A DNA stretch of 64,000 nucleotides from Sediminicola luteus (lineage in GTDB: Bacteria > Bacteroidota > Bacteroidia > Flavobacteriales > Flavobacteriaceae): the NCBI RefSeq assembly GCF_002514735.1, contig NZ_NBWU01000005.1, forward strand, positions 372,001 through 436,000. The letters run 5' to 3'. The notes beneath the pieces are model-generated. The model was not told the DNA's origin and ran no database searches. It was given only the letters and a program-made list of their open reading frames with translations. The position numbers were made by a program, and so were the translations under genes. Below, piece by piece: positions 54,597 to 63,884 of the stretch (position 1 is the stretch's first letter; every line of letters starts with the position of its first letter).

Positions 54597-56570
54597 CTAT
54601 TCTTTTTCGCTATTGGTTTCTTTTTCAGTGGCTTGGGTTTCTTCTTCGGTTTTGGCCTCAACTTCAAAGGGGCGTTTTCCGAAAATCTTCTCCAAATCGT
54701 CTTTAAATATAACTTCTTTTTCCAATAATCGCTCGGCCAAGGCGGTAAGTTTGTCCTTGTTTTCGCTGAGCAATTCTATGGCCCTTTGGTATTGGGCTTC
54801 TATAATCTTCGAAATTTCCTTGTCAATGGCCTGGGCGGTTTCCTCACTGTAAGGTTTGGAGAACATGGCATCACTTTGGCCCGAAGAATCGTAGTAGGTA
54901 ATATTACCCAATTTATCGTTAAGCCCATAAATGGTTACCATGGCTCGGGCTTGTTTGGTTACCTTTTCCAAATCGCTTAGGGCGCCGGTAGAAATTTCGT
55001 CGAAAATCACTTTTTCGGCTGCCCTACCTCCCAAGGTAGCACACATTTCGTCGAGCATTTGTTCGGTACGTACGATCAATCGTTCTTCTGGCAGGTACCA
55101 GGCGGCACCTAAAGATTGACCGCGAGGTACAATGGTTACTTTTACCAAAGGTGCGGCATGTTCCAGCATCCAGCTTACTGTAGCATGGCCAGCCTCGTGG
55201 AAGGCAATGGTTTTCTTTTCACGGGCGGTAATGATCTTGTTCTTCTTTTCCAACCCACCAACAATACGGTCTACGGCATCTAAGAAGTCTTGTTTGGTAA
55301 CGGCCTTACGTTCTTTACGGGCGGCTATTAAAGCGGCTTCGTTACAAACGTTGGCAATATCTGCACCAGAGAAACCAGGGGTTTGTTTGGCCAAGAAATC
55401 GACGTCTAGGGTCTCAGCGGTTTTGATCGGTTTTAAGTGAACCTCGAAAATCTCTTTTCGTTCCCTTACATCGGGTAGGTCTACGTAAATCTGGCGATCG
55501 AACCTTCCGGCACGCATCAGGGCCTTGTCCAGTACATCGGCACGGTTGGTTGCGGCCAATACGATTACATTGGTATTGGTGCCAAAACCATCCATCTCGG
55601 TCAATAACTGGTTCAGGGTATTTTCACGCTCATCGTTAGAACCGGTAAAGTTGTTCTTGCCTCTGGCCCTACCAATGGCATCGATCTCATCGATAAAAAT
55701 AATGGAAGGCGATTTGTCTTTGGCTTGTTTAAAAAGATCACGCACCCTAGAAGCACCGACCCCAACGAACATTTCTACGAAATCGGAGCCCGATAGTGAA
55801 AAGAAAGGTACTTTGGCTTCCCCGGCAACGGCCTTGGCCAAAAGGGTTTTACCGGTTCCGGGAGGGCCTACCAATAAGGCGCCTTTCGGAATTTTACCTC
55901 CTAAAGAGGTGTATTTGTCTGGGTTTTTCAGAAAGGATACGATTTCTTCTACTTCCTCCTTGGCACCTTCCAATCCGGCTACATCTTTAAATGAGGTACG
56001 GGTATCAGTCTTTTCGTCGAAAAGTTTAGCCTTTGATTTGCCGATATTGAAAATCTGTCCTCCGGCACCTCCTCCGGCACCGCCAGACATACGACGCATA
56101 ATGTATATCCAGATACCAATAATCAAGATAAACGGTAGAAAGGAGATCAATACATCCATCAACACATTAGACTCGATATCGTAATCGATAACCGTATCTA
56201 GGTTATTGGTGGTCTTAATGGTTTTGATCTCGTTTTCAAAGTTCTGAAGATCGCCATAGGAGAAAATGTATTGCGGGGTCAACCCAGGTGTAAGCCCAAA
56301 CGGTTTTTCCGAAACATCTTTATGTACTTGCTTTTTTAGGGCATCTTCGGTAAGGTAGATTTTTGCCTGTCCGGTATTCTTTATGATAAGGATCTTGTCG
56401 ATATCCCCATTTCTAAGATAGGTAAGTACCTCGGATTGGGTGGTTTTGTTGTTGGTCATCGAATCGCCCCTAAAGAACTGGAAGCCGATGATAAGCATTA
56501 AGATAAACCCATATATCCACCAAGAGCTGAACCTTGGTTTATTAGAACCTGTTTTATTTTCTTTGGCCAT
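54597..56570 (-). CDS. ftsH: ATP-dependent zinc metalloprotease FtsH
   Basis: 657 residues. Two membrane helices (about 17-33 and 141-158) flank a periplasmic domain. The AAA module has Walker A GPPGTGKT (235-242), Walker B IIFIDEID (290-297) and the second region of homology (ATNRADVLDKALMRAGRFDR). The zinc site is HEAGH (458-462). It degrades membrane and short-lived cytoplasmic proteins. It starts 9 bases behind rsfS and leads into LUD-cdsA-psd-ACBP, linking quality control and lipid synthesis. Confidence 0.97.
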   Translation of the reverse strand: MAKENKTGSNKPRFSSWWIYGFILMLIIGFQFFRGDSMTNNKTTQSEVLTYLRNGDIDKILIIKNTGQAKIYLTEDALKKQVHKDVSEKPFGLTPGLTPQYIFSYGDLQNFENEIKTIKTTNNLDTVIDYDIESNVLMDVLISFLPFILIIGIWIYIMRRMSGGAGGGAGGQIFNIGKSKAKLFDEKTDTRTSFKDVAGLEGAKEEVEEIVSFLKNPDKYTSLGGKIPKGALLVGPPGTGKTLLAKAVAGEAKVPFFSLSGSDFVEMFVGVGASRVRDLFKQAKDKSPSIIFIDEIDAIGRARGKNNFTGSNDERENTLNQLLTEMDGFGTNTNVIVLAATNRADVLDKALMRAGRFDRQIYVDLPDVRERKEIFEVHLKPIKTAETLDVDFLAKQTPGFSGADIANVCNEAALIAARKERKAVTKQDFLDAVDRIVGGLEKKNKIITAREKKTIAFHEAGHATVSWMLEHAAPLVKVTIVPRGQSLGAAWYLPEERLIVRTEQMLDEMCATLGGRAAEKVIFDEISTGALSDLEKVTKQARAMVTIYGLNDKLGNITYYDSSGQSDAMFSKPYSEETAQAIDKEISKIIEAQYQRAIELLSENKDKLTALAERLLEKEVIFKDDLEKIFGKRPFEVEAKTEEETQATEKETNSEKE

Positions 56571-56579
56571 TACTGTTTT

Positions 56580-56957
56580 TTACTGATTAAAGCTACTTTC
56601 AACTTCCGTTACCTTGGCATCGCCCCATAGGCTTTCGATGTCGTAGAATTCACGGATATGTTTCTGAAATACGTGTACCACTACGTTTACATAGTCTATT
56701 AGTACCCATTCAGAATTCTCCATGCCCTCAACGTTCCAAGGTTTATCGCCGATAGATTCCCCAACGGTTTTCTGGATTGAGTTGACAATTGCGTTTACAT
56801 GTGTATTGGAGGTACCGTTGCATATAATGAAATAGTCGCAAACGGTGTTTTCTATATCTCTAAGATCCAGCAAGCTAATGTCGTTTCCTTTGACTTCTTC
56901 GATTCCCGATAAAATGGACGTAATCAGTCCATCTGCGCTGGCATATGTTTCTTGCAT
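56580..56957 (-). CDS. rsfS: Ribosome silencing factor RsfS
   Basis: 125 residues. The family core GNDISLLDLRDIENTVCDYFIICNGTSNTHVNAIVNSIQ and WVLIDYVNVVVHVFQKHIREFYDIESLWGDA are intact. It binds protein uL14 and blocks subunit joining under starvation. It is the first gene of the operon with ftsH and downstream genes and is divergent from birA; a TAnnTTTG element lies 20-27 bases upstream. Confidence 0.95.
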   Translation of the reverse strand: MQETYASADGLITSILSGIEEVKGNDISLLDLRDIENTVCDYFIICNGTSNTHVNAIVNSIQKTVGESIGDKPWNVEGMENSEWVLIDYVNVVVHVFQKHIREFYDIESLWGDAKVTEVESSFNQ

Positions 56958-56976
56958 TAAATATCTTTAGTTTTTA

Positions 56977-56984
56977 CAAATTTA
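56977..56984 (-). promoter_or_regulatory. Candidate -7 element of the rsfS-ftsH operon
   Basis: The minus strand reads TAAATTTG, matching TAnnTTTG, 20 bases before the rsfS ATG. No TTG is seen at -33. Confidence 0.45.
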
Positions 56985-57055
56985 TGTTTTTTTTGTATTC
57001 TTCGCTATTGGAATTAACATAAGATTGTCAGTGTTAACAACCTACCTTGTCCATT

Positions 57056-57784
57056 ATGGAAATAATCAAAATCGATGCCATTGGTTCTACCAATTCTTAC
57101 CTGAAGGATTTATTGTTGAAAGAATCCTTGGACAAACCCTTGGTGGTGCAGACCCAAGACCAGTTCGGGGGTAGGGGGCAACGCGGGAATACCTGGGTGT
57201 CTGAACCGGGTAAAAACCTGACATTTAGTGTGCTGTGGCCTTTTGAGGGGTTGCCTGCCCAGGATCAGTTTCAGGTGAATATGGCTGTTTCCCTTGCCCT
57301 TTTCAAAGTGTTGAATGATTATGAATTGCCCGATGTAAAAGTGAAATGGCCTAACGACATTTTGTCAGGCAACACCAAAATTTGTGGAATCTTAATCGAA
57401 AACCTGCTGCGTGGGCCCTACCTGGCACATAGTATCATTGGAATCGGACTTAATGTAAACCAAAGGTCTTTTATTGGACTGCCAAAGGCTAATTCCATGG
57501 CAGGGGTAATGCGGCATAGCTATGACCTGGATACGGTTTTAATGGCTTTGCTTATGGCCTTGGAAGATAATCTGAAAGATATTCAGCTTCATGGCAAGGC
57601 TTTAAAACAGACCTACGAACACCATTTGTTCCGAAAAGGAGAGCCGGTTGTTTTTGACTTGTCTTCGGGAGAAACCCTTGAAGGTACGATAATGGGTGTG
57701 ACCGATTTGGGCCAACTTCGGGTATTGCCCACTAATGGCTTCGAAAGGCGCTTTGGCTTTCAGGAAATAAAACTACGGTATTAG
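57056..57784 (+). CDS. birA: Biotin--[acetyl-CoA-carboxylase] ligase
   Basis: 242 residues from the ATG at 57056 (MEIIKIDAIGSTNSYL). STNSYLKDLL, the adenylate-binding GGRGQRGNTWVSEPGKNLTFSVLW and KWPNDIL are the BirA catalytic motifs. There is no N-terminal helix-turn-helix, so this is the ligase-only type and would not be a repressor. Divergent from rsfS; convergent with the SRPBCC gene, whose stop is 2 bases away. Confidence 0.93.
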   Translation: MEIIKIDAIGSTNSYLKDLLLKESLDKPLVVQTQDQFGGRGQRGNTWVSEPGKNLTFSVLWPFEGLPAQDQFQVNMAVSLALFKVLNDYELPDVKVKWPNDILSGNTKICGILIENLLRGPYLAHSIIGIGLNVNQRSFIGLPKANSMAGVMRHSYDLDTVLMALLMALEDNLKDIQLHGKALKQTYEHHLFRKGEPVVFDLSSGETLEGTIMGVTDLGQLRVLPTNGFERRFGFQEIKLRY

Positions 57785-57785
57785 T

Positions 57786-58178
57786 TTAAAGTTTTCCCAG
57801 ATTTTCGGATAGTGTTCCGATAAAGTTGGTGATCGGGCCCTTGATCATCATGGCCATCATGGCGTTGAATTCTCCTTCGAAACTTAAAGTAACCTCACTT
57901 TCTTGTTCGGCCACGGCATTAATATCGGCAGATAAGGTAAAGGGTAGTTTGTCGCTGGCAGCACCCAAAACTACTTTATCATTTGGGTTTTGCTCTTTGC
58001 GTTGCAGAACGATTTCTGGCATACCTTTAAGGGCAAATACAAAACGGTCGTCGTTGATCATCTCGAATTTACTGATGTTATCGGGCATCAATTTTTCGAA
58101 GTTTTTAAAATCGATCAAAAACTCGTAAATCTCTTTATCGCTTTTGGCTACCGTTTTTTTAGGACTTTCTATATGCAT
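57786..58178 (-). CDS. SRPBCC (START-like) family protein
   Basis: 130 residues. The helix-grip fold pattern is recognisable: an N-terminal strand and helix (KSDKEIYEFLIDFKNFEKLMPDNISKFE), antiparallel strands, and a long C-terminal helix (GPITNFIGTLSENLGKL). It probably binds a hydrophobic ligand or a protein; no function is known. It begins 3 bases behind the pyrE stop and is co-transcribed with it. Confidence 0.85.
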   Translation of the reverse strand: MHIESPKKTVAKSDKEIYEFLIDFKNFEKLMPDNISKFEMINDDRFVFALKGMPEIVLQRKEQNPNDKVVLGAASDKLPFTLSADINAVAEQESEVTLSFEGEFNAMMAMMIKGPITNFIGTLSENLGKL

Positions 58179-58181
58179 ATC

Positions 58182-58823
58182 TTAAGCTTTCCATTGAGAT
58201 GGGTCTTTACGCCAATCCCTTAGGGTTTCTAATTGTTCTTTTTTTACGTAGTCGGTCGCAGCGGCCAGTTCCAACAAGTGGGTGTAATCGCTTAAGGTGT
58301 TCAATTGTACCCCGGCTTCCTCAAAGTTAGTGGTGGCCACGGGAAACCCGTATGTGAATATCGCGATCATACCCAAAACCTTGGCCCCGCTGCTTTTAAG
58401 GGCATCTACGGCCTTTAGGCTACTGCCCCCGGTGCTGATCAAATCCTCAACGACCACAACACTACTGTTTTCGGGCAAGTAGCCCTCGATCTGGTTTTGG
58501 CGACCATGTGCCTTGGGTTTAGGGCGCACATATACGAAAGGTAGCTCCAAAGCATCGGCGACCAGCATACCAATACCAATGGCGCCTGTGGCCACACCGG
58601 CAATGGCATCGATATTTTTATATTGTTCCCGAATCTGTTCGGCCATGCGTTGGGCCACGAACCTACGTACCTCAGGATAAGAGAGTATCGTACGATTATC
58701 GCAGTAAATGGGCGATTTCCAACCGGAGGCCCAAGTGAAAGGGCTTTCCGGATTCAACTTAATTGCATTAATTTGCAGCAATTGGGCTGCCGTTTTTTGG
58801 GCAGTTTCCTTGTCTAAAACCAT
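58182..58823 (-). CDS. pyrE: Orotate phosphoribosyltransferase
   Basis: 213 residues from the ATG at 58821-58823 (MVLDKETAQK). It makes OMP from orotate and PRPP. The PRPP loop VVVVEDLISTGGSS (122-135), PIYCDNRTILSYPEVR and PKPKAHGRQNQIEG match the family. An upstream extension to 58877 would overlap the divergent NUDIX gene and carries no family sequence. Followed by the SRPBCC gene. Confidence 0.95.
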   Translation of the reverse strand: MVLDKETAQKTAAQLLQINAIKLNPESPFTWASGWKSPIYCDNRTILSYPEVRRFVAQRMAEQIREQYKNIDAIAGVATGAIGIGMLVADALELPFVYVRPKPKAHGRQNQIEGYLPENSSVVVVEDLISTGGSSLKAVDALKSSGAKVLGMIAIFTYGFPVATTNFEEAGVQLNTLSDYTHLLELAAATDYVKKEQLETLRDWRKDPSQWKA

Positions 58824-58830
58824 GCTGCAA

Positions 58831-59427
58831 ATGTATAAAGTTTTTATGAATGATAGGCCGATGTATGTGACGAACAATGCAGAAGGTTTTACCGATATCC
58901 CCAGCTTTCCTTTAGATAAAAACGGGGTGGCCGAACTGATACAGAAACTCGAGGAAGCCTCCTTGGATCATGGGGTATTGGTCCGGGAAGGTCATGATAA
59001 TGTGATTACGCTACTCAAGGGTATTTTACCCTTAGAGATTGCCGCTGGGGGTGTCGTAAGAAACCCAAAAGGAAAAATACTGTTCATAAAACGCAATGGC
59101 CGTTGGGACCTGCCCAAAGGCAAGGTCGATAAGGGTGAAAGTTGGCAAGCGGCCGCAGTTCGTGAGGTAGAGGAAGAGACCGGGGTGGCCGATATTGAAT
59201 TGTTACATTTTATACAGACCACCTACCATATTTTGGAACGTAAGGGTGTTAAGAAACTCAAGGAGGTACATTGGTATCATATGCAAACCAACTTTAGCGG
59301 TGATTTGGTGCCTCAGTTAGATGAAGGCATTACCAAGGTAAAGTGGAAAGGCCCCAAAAAGACCCGAAAGGCCTTACGAAATACCTATGCCAATATTAAA
59401 CTGTTGTTTCCAGAAGTGGGGAATTAG
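58831..59427 (+). CDS. NUDIX hydrolase
   Basis: 198 residues from the ATG at 58831 (MYKVFMNDRP). The Nudix box GKVDKGESWQAAAVREVEEETGV matches G-x5-E-x7-R-E-U-x-E-E-x-G-U. An N-terminal domain of about 65 residues (IPSFPLDKNGVAELIQKLEEA) precedes it. It hydrolyses a nucleoside-diphosphate-linked substrate, not determinable here. Its start lies only 7 bases from the divergent pyrE start, so its promoter must fall within pyrE. Confidence 0.9.
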   Translation: MYKVFMNDRPMYVTNNAEGFTDIPSFPLDKNGVAELIQKLEEASLDHGVLVREGHDNVITLLKGILPLEIAAGGVVRNPKGKILFIKRNGRWDLPKGKVDKGESWQAAAVREVEEETGVADIELLHFIQTTYHILERKGVKKLKEVHWYHMQTNFSGDLVPQLDEGITKVKWKGPKKTRKALRNTYANIKLLFPEVGN

Positions 59428-59483
59428 TTGAAAAAGGAAATACCTAAATAGCCCAGACTGGCACTAACGTGATTAATGGATTT

Positions 59484-59975
59484 TTATTGGTGTAGCTTTT
59501 CTCGAATAAGATTTGCCGTTTTCAATTCACCATTATGAGGTAAATACACAAAATCTGGTGCCAAAACATTACCAATTGCTAAAACCCCGTATTCCGAATT
59601 AAATAAAATTGGACCTGTTCCATCTATAATCGGTTCAGTCAAATCGTATTTCTTAAATGGTAATCCGGAAATTTCTTCAATCATAATTTCAGATCCTTTG
59701 ACGGCCTTATATTCATCAAATCCGAATTTTAAAGTTTCCGAATTCGAATTGTACTCAAATAGCATGTTCAATTTGGGATTCTCAGAAAATTCATAACTAA
59801 ATTTCCGCTTTTCGCTTCGTATTTCGAGAACCATCAAATATTCTCTTTCTTTAGGCGCATCGTTGAAAAAGATATAAAGATTGCGATTTCCATAAGTTGT
59901 TTTAACAACATCTCCGCAACTAAATGAAATTGCCAAAGACAAGGCAAATAATGCTATTCGAATCTTTTTATTCAA
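59484..59975 (-). CDS. Hypothetical lipoprotein, AT-rich
   Basis: 163 residues. It starts MNKKIRIALFALSLAISFSC with a possible lipobox cysteine at 20 (FSC-G, not a perfect match). The rest is beta-rich (NRNLYIFFNDAPKEREYLMVLEIRSEKRKFSYEF) and matches no family I can name. Its coding sequence is visibly more AT-rich than its neighbours, with many AAA, AAT and TTT codons, which suggests it was acquired separately. Confidence 0.7.
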   Translation of the reverse strand: MNKKIRIALFALSLAISFSCGDVVKTTYGNRNLYIFFNDAPKEREYLMVLEIRSEKRKFSYEFSENPKLNMLFEYNSNSETLKFGFDEYKAVKGSEIMIEEISGLPFKKYDLTEPIIDGTGPILFNSEYGVLAIGNVLAPDFVYLPHNGELKTANLIREKLHQ

Positions 59976-60026
59976 ATGATTTTTAATTTTTTACAAAGTA
60001 TGGAGTGATGAGTTGAATTTCCTAAG

Positions 60027-61772
60027 CTATTGTTTCGGAACCCGATAAATAGGATACTGCAAATGTGCCTTTTCATAATGTTTAGATCGCTTGTGCAGCC
60101 AATCGAGTTGGCTATAGGGGTTGTCTATTAACCTAGGGTCGGCGGTTCGAATGGAATCGAATTCCTTTTTTAACAAACTATCGTTTTCTAGCATGTTGAG
60201 GGCCGTGTCTTCAAAAACATAGGGAGAGAAATGCTCTTTTTGCTGAAGGATAATGTCAAAATAATTCCAGTTGAAAAAAGAATCGGGAGCTTGAGGTTCC
60301 AAGGTTTCCAATAGATAGCGTATTCCGGCCTGTTGGGTAGGTACCCAAAGATCTCCAGTCTTAAAGGCCATATTTTTTGTAGTGGCCTTAACCTGGGTAT
60401 TGTAGTGTATATAATGGCCTTCAAACGGACTTTTTGCCGTTCCGAAGTCGGCGATTCGGTACGATTCTACCTCTAAAACCGTGTCTTTTTCCAAGGCGAT
60501 ATATTCAATTTGGTTTTGATCGAGTCGGGCTATTACTTCGCGCCATTGTTTTGGAATCAAATAGCCCTCCGGAATAGCAATACTATCAACGGGTTTATAG
60601 TGATCGTAGTAGGTGACAGGTTTTTCGAAAGGTTTTGAGCGGTCGTAGCGTAGTCGGTTTAAGCCTGTGGCCGCACTGGTGGTCCACTCGCCTTCAAATC
60701 CTTTGAAATCAAGGCTTCTGGTCTGGGTGCTGTCAAGGGTCCACTGAAGGGGGTAGTGTTTTTTCTCCAGCATTTGCCTATGGGCTTCCGCTACCACGTT
60801 TTTTACATTATCAGATTCAGGATCTACGATACCTAGCATTTTCTCCATTAGGGTATAGGTGCCTTTAACCCTTTGGTCATAGGGTTTTAGCATATGGGTT
60901 TCTACCATCATGCCGAGGGTGTTCCAGAGGGTGGTGTAGCCCGAACTATATCTCGAGTAATCCATGAATTGCGAAAAGCCTGCATCGGGCGTACGACCAA
61001 AAACATTTACATAGGGCGTTATGGGCCAACCATCTTTTTCTAGGGCGTTTTCCAGTTGAGGTCTTAGTTCTTTTTCCAAATAGTTGCCAGCGGCACCGCC
61101 CAAACGGTTGTGTTGGGTAAATAAATGGGTCAGGGTGTATTGATAATCGGCCCCATTGCTCACATGGTTGTCAATAAACACATGGGGTTTAACCAAATGA
61201 AAGATCTGGCTAAAGGTTTGGGCATTCTTGGTGTCCGATTTTATAAAATCGCGATTTAGGTCAAAATTACGGGCATTGCCCCTAAATCCATAGGATTTTG
61301 GTCCGTTCTGGTTGGTTCGCGAATAACTGTTACGGTTTAACGCACCGCCGACATTGTAAATCGGAATGGCTGTAATAACGGTGTTTAAAGGTTGCTTTAG
61401 TTTGCCACTGGCCAAATCCCGAAAGAGCATCATGGTGGCATCTATACCGTCGCTTTCCCCGGGGTGTATGCCGTTGTTGACTAAGATTATGGCTTTTTCT
61501 TCCCGAATACTGTTAAAATCGAACTCGCCCTCCGGATTATATGTTACCAAATGTAAGGGTAAGCCGCTATCGGTTTCACCTATGTTTTGAAAGTTGATTT
61601 CTGGGTATTCTTTGGCAAGCGCCATATAGAAATCTAGGGTCTCTTGGTATGTGGCCGTTTCACTACCCTTGCTAGTTTCGAATACGGTGGTGAATTCAGG
61701 TTCTTCGTTCTGTGTTACCGTTTCGCATCCTATCAAGGCCAAAAAGAGGCCACAGAAGTATAGATTTTTCAT
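60027..61772 (-). CDS. M14 family zinc carboxypeptidase lipoprotein
   Basis: 581 residues from the ATG at 61770-61772, giving a lipobox (MKNLYFCGLFLALIGC). The zinc-binding HxxE is in NNGIHPGESDG and a downstream histidine is in FIDNHVSNGADYQY, both typical of the M14 fold. The C-terminal third (from about residue 400) is an extra beta-rich domain. It is likely an envelope carboxypeptidase on peptides. It stands alone between the AT-rich lipoprotein and the two-component genes. Confidence 0.9.
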   Translation of the reverse strand: MKNLYFCGLFLALIGCETVTQNEEPEFTTVFETSKGSETATYQETLDFYMALAKEYPEINFQNIGETDSGLPLHLVTYNPEGEFDFNSIREEKAIILVNNGIHPGESDGIDATMMLFRDLASGKLKQPLNTVITAIPIYNVGGALNRNSYSRTNQNGPKSYGFRGNARNFDLNRDFIKSDTKNAQTFSQIFHLVKPHVFIDNHVSNGADYQYTLTHLFTQHNRLGGAAGNYLEKELRPQLENALEKDGWPITPYVNVFGRTPDAGFSQFMDYSRYSSGYTTLWNTLGMMVETHMLKPYDQRVKGTYTLMEKMLGIVDPESDNVKNVVAEAHRQMLEKKHYPLQWTLDSTQTRSLDFKGFEGEWTTSAATGLNRLRYDRSKPFEKPVTYYDHYKPVDSIAIPEGYLIPKQWREVIARLDQNQIEYIALEKDTVLEVESYRIADFGTAKSPFEGHYIHYNTQVKATTKNMAFKTGDLWVPTQQAGIRYLLETLEPQAPDSFFNWNYFDIILQQKEHFSPYVFEDTALNMLENDSLLKKEFDSIRTADPRLIDNPYSQLDWLHKRSKHYEKAHLQYPIYRVPKQ

Positions 61773-61850
61773 GGTTCCTTGAAATAGAGGTTGGTGTACT
61801 TTTGGTCTTATCAGTACAGGCAATGGCTAAAGGTAATAAAAACCTTTGGC

Positions 61851-62255
61851 CTAGGCTACCTCCATAATTTCTTGGATTTCTTTTTTCTTAATGGGTTTGT
61901 TGTTGTAGGAAATGGGGTGGTCGGTCTGGCTTTGGAAACGGGCGGCTTTGTACCGGTCGGCTGGATCTATGGACGAGGTTACGATGTTTACGCGAATGGT
62001 CTTGTCCATAGGAATATTGATGAAAGCTTCCAAAAATTGCCAACCATCCATTACTGGCATATTGATGTCAAGAAATATGACGTCGGGCATCCGTTTTTTT
62101 TGGGTAAGGCTACGTTCAATATCGTCCAAGGCGGTTTTTCCGTTACAGAAAGGGGTTACCCCACCTGAAAAGCCTATTTGGCTCAGTAATTTCCGCAGTC
62201 CGAAAACAATAATCGGATCATCGTCGATAATGTAGACCGATTTAGCGAATGTCAT
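61851..62255 (-). CDS. Single-domain response regulator (CheY-like)
   Basis: 134 residues from the ATG at 62253-62255. Phosphoacceptor Asp63 is in VIFLDINMPVMDGW, acidic residues Asp11-13 in YIIDDDP, the switch in IVTSSIDPADR, and the lysine in YNNKPIKKKE. There is no output domain, so the signal passes by protein contact. It overlaps the histidine kinase by 14 bases, marking the pair as translationally coupled partners. Confidence 0.94.
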   Translation of the reverse strand: MTFAKSVYIIDDDPIIVFGLRKLLSQIGFSGGVTPFCNGKTALDDIERSLTQKKRMPDVIFLDINMPVMDGWQFLEAFINIPMDKTIRVNIVTSSIDPADRYKAARFQSQTDHPISYNNKPIKKKEIQEIMEVA

Positions 62256-63705
62256 GAAAATACACTTTAAAGACCGTACCAATACCTGGTTCACTGTTGC
62301 ATTTTATCCTTCCGCCAATGGCTTCGATCTCGTTTTTGGTTCTGAATAGTCCGAGCCCCCTACTTTCTGGGGTTTCGTGAAAGGTCTTGTACATGCCGAA
62401 TAATTTTTCCCCATCTTTTTCCAGATCAATACCAATGCCGTTGTCTTCGATCCTTAGAAAAATGGATCCTGGGGTTTGGGTGGCACAGATTTGAATAAAG
62501 GGGTTGCGTTCGGGATGTTTGAATTTTATGGCGTTGCTGATCAGGTTTCGGAATAGGTTTTCTATATAGCTTGGAAATCCTTTAACGGTTAATCCATCAG
62601 GGATTTCTTGGTGGATCAGGGCATTGTTTTTTTCGATCAGTTGCTCCATTTCCATGCGAACTCTGGCCAAACTTTCACCAAGGTTCACATCGACCAATTC
62701 ATAGTCGCGGCTTTTGTTAATGGTTACTACATCGTTCAAATTGTCAATGGTATCCAATAAGTGATCGGAGGCGTCGGTTAACATGCCAATAATCTTGTCT
62801 TGCTCTTTTTCGTCCCCTTCTTCATTTAAAAATGATAACAGCATAGAGAAGTTTGCCGATTGCGAACGGATGTTATGGGAGACGATATGGGCAAAATCGA
62901 TGAGTTTTTTGTTCTGTTCGGCAGAAAGATTGATCAATTTATGCAGCTCTTCCTCTTTTTTCTTTCGATTGCTGATGTCGTGACTAAACCCGACCAGTCC
63001 GATTACATTGCCGTTTTCGGAACGTAACGGAATTTTTGAGGAAAGTACCGTCATGGCGGGTTTACCTTTTCTATGGATGGTGGTTTCCCTGTCTATTATC
63101 GGTCGCATGGAGGTCATCACCTCTATATCTTCCATACGGCTTTCTTGGGCATCTTCTTTTTCGAAAATGTCGTAATCGTCCTTGCCAATGACTTCGTCTT
63201 CAAAGTGGTAACCGCAAAAAGCTACCTCCGCTTGGTTGGCCAAAATACGTTTCGAGTTTTTGTCCTTAATATATACGTTTAGGGGAAGGTGGTCTATTAA
63301 GGTACGTAAGGTCTCGGCCTCTTCCATAATGGCGTTGTCCTGAACCACGGTAGTCGTAATGTCTTCTACCTCAAGAATGAGACCTATGATGTTTTCATGG
63401 TCGTCGTACCAAGGTACGAGTACCCATTCGATCCATTGCGCCCCATTTTTGGTCTGTACAAGTTCGCGACCTCGATTTTTGGCCTTACCGCGAAGCGCGG
63501 CATGCATTTGTTTAAGCCATTTGTCGGAAATATTATCGAATAGAGCATGTACGCTCTCACCTTTTAAATCGCGCTTACCATATCCGAAGCATTCGACCAT
63601 ACGGTCCGAGGCTAAGGAAACATGTAAGGTGGTGTCTACAAAAGCTACCGCCCTGGGCAATTGCCTTATGTAGTAGGCTTGGGTATGTTGTTGTGTCTTA
63701 CGCAA
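62242..63705 (-). CDS. PAS-domain histidine kinase
   Basis: 487 residues, no membrane helix. Two PAS domains (about 10-120 and 130-250; the second ends GLVGFSHDISNRKKKEE) are followed by a dimerisation helix with His277 in FAHIVSHNIRSQSANF and a HATPase domain (N-box RNLISNAIKF, G1 EDNGIGID, G2 RGLGLFRTKNEIEAIGG). A cytoplasmic sensor; ligand unknown. It transmits to the response regulator encoded immediately downstream. A TGTAGGT inverted repeat lies 38-55 bases before the start. Confidence 0.93.
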   Translation of the reverse strand: MRKTQQHTQAYYIRQLPRAVAFVDTTLHVSLASDRMVECFGYGKRDLKGESVHALFDNISDKWLKQMHAALRGKAKNRGRELVQTKNGAQWIEWVLVPWYDDHENIIGLILEVEDITTTVVQDNAIMEEAETLRTLIDHLPLNVYIKDKNSKRILANQAEVAFCGYHFEDEVIGKDDYDIFEKEDAQESRMEDIEVMTSMRPIIDRETTIHRKGKPAMTVLSSKIPLRSENGNVIGLVGFSHDISNRKKKEEELHKLINLSAEQNKKLIDFAHIVSHNIRSQSANFSMLLSFLNEEGDEKEQDKIIGMLTDASDHLLDTIDNLNDVVTINKSRDYELVDVNLGESLARVRMEMEQLIEKNNALIHQEIPDGLTVKGFPSYIENLFRNLISNAIKFKHPERNPFIQICATQTPGSIFLRIEDNGIGIDLEKDGEKLFGMYKTFHETPESRGLGLFRTKNEIEAIGGRIKCNSEPGIGTVFKVYFHDIR

Positions 63706-63742
63706 TTTAAAATCAGTAATTTCCTACTAATATAAATATGCA

Positions 63743-63760
63743 TGTAGGTAAAAACCTACA
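63743..63760. promoter_or_regulatory. Inverted repeat upstream of the PAS kinase
   Basis: TGTAGGT-AAAA-ACCTACA is a perfect 7-base inverted repeat. A third TGTAGGT lies at 63789-63795. This could be an operator for autoregulation or a small hairpin. Confidence 0.4.
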
Positions 63761-63884
63761 ATTGTTGTAAATATGTAAATTGCTGTGGTGTAGGTGTAAA
63801 AACCAAATATTTGATCGTTGAAATACCTAAACGTTTTAGAATAAAAGCAAAGGGTTCGTTTTTGAGGGAATTTGCCGCAATACC

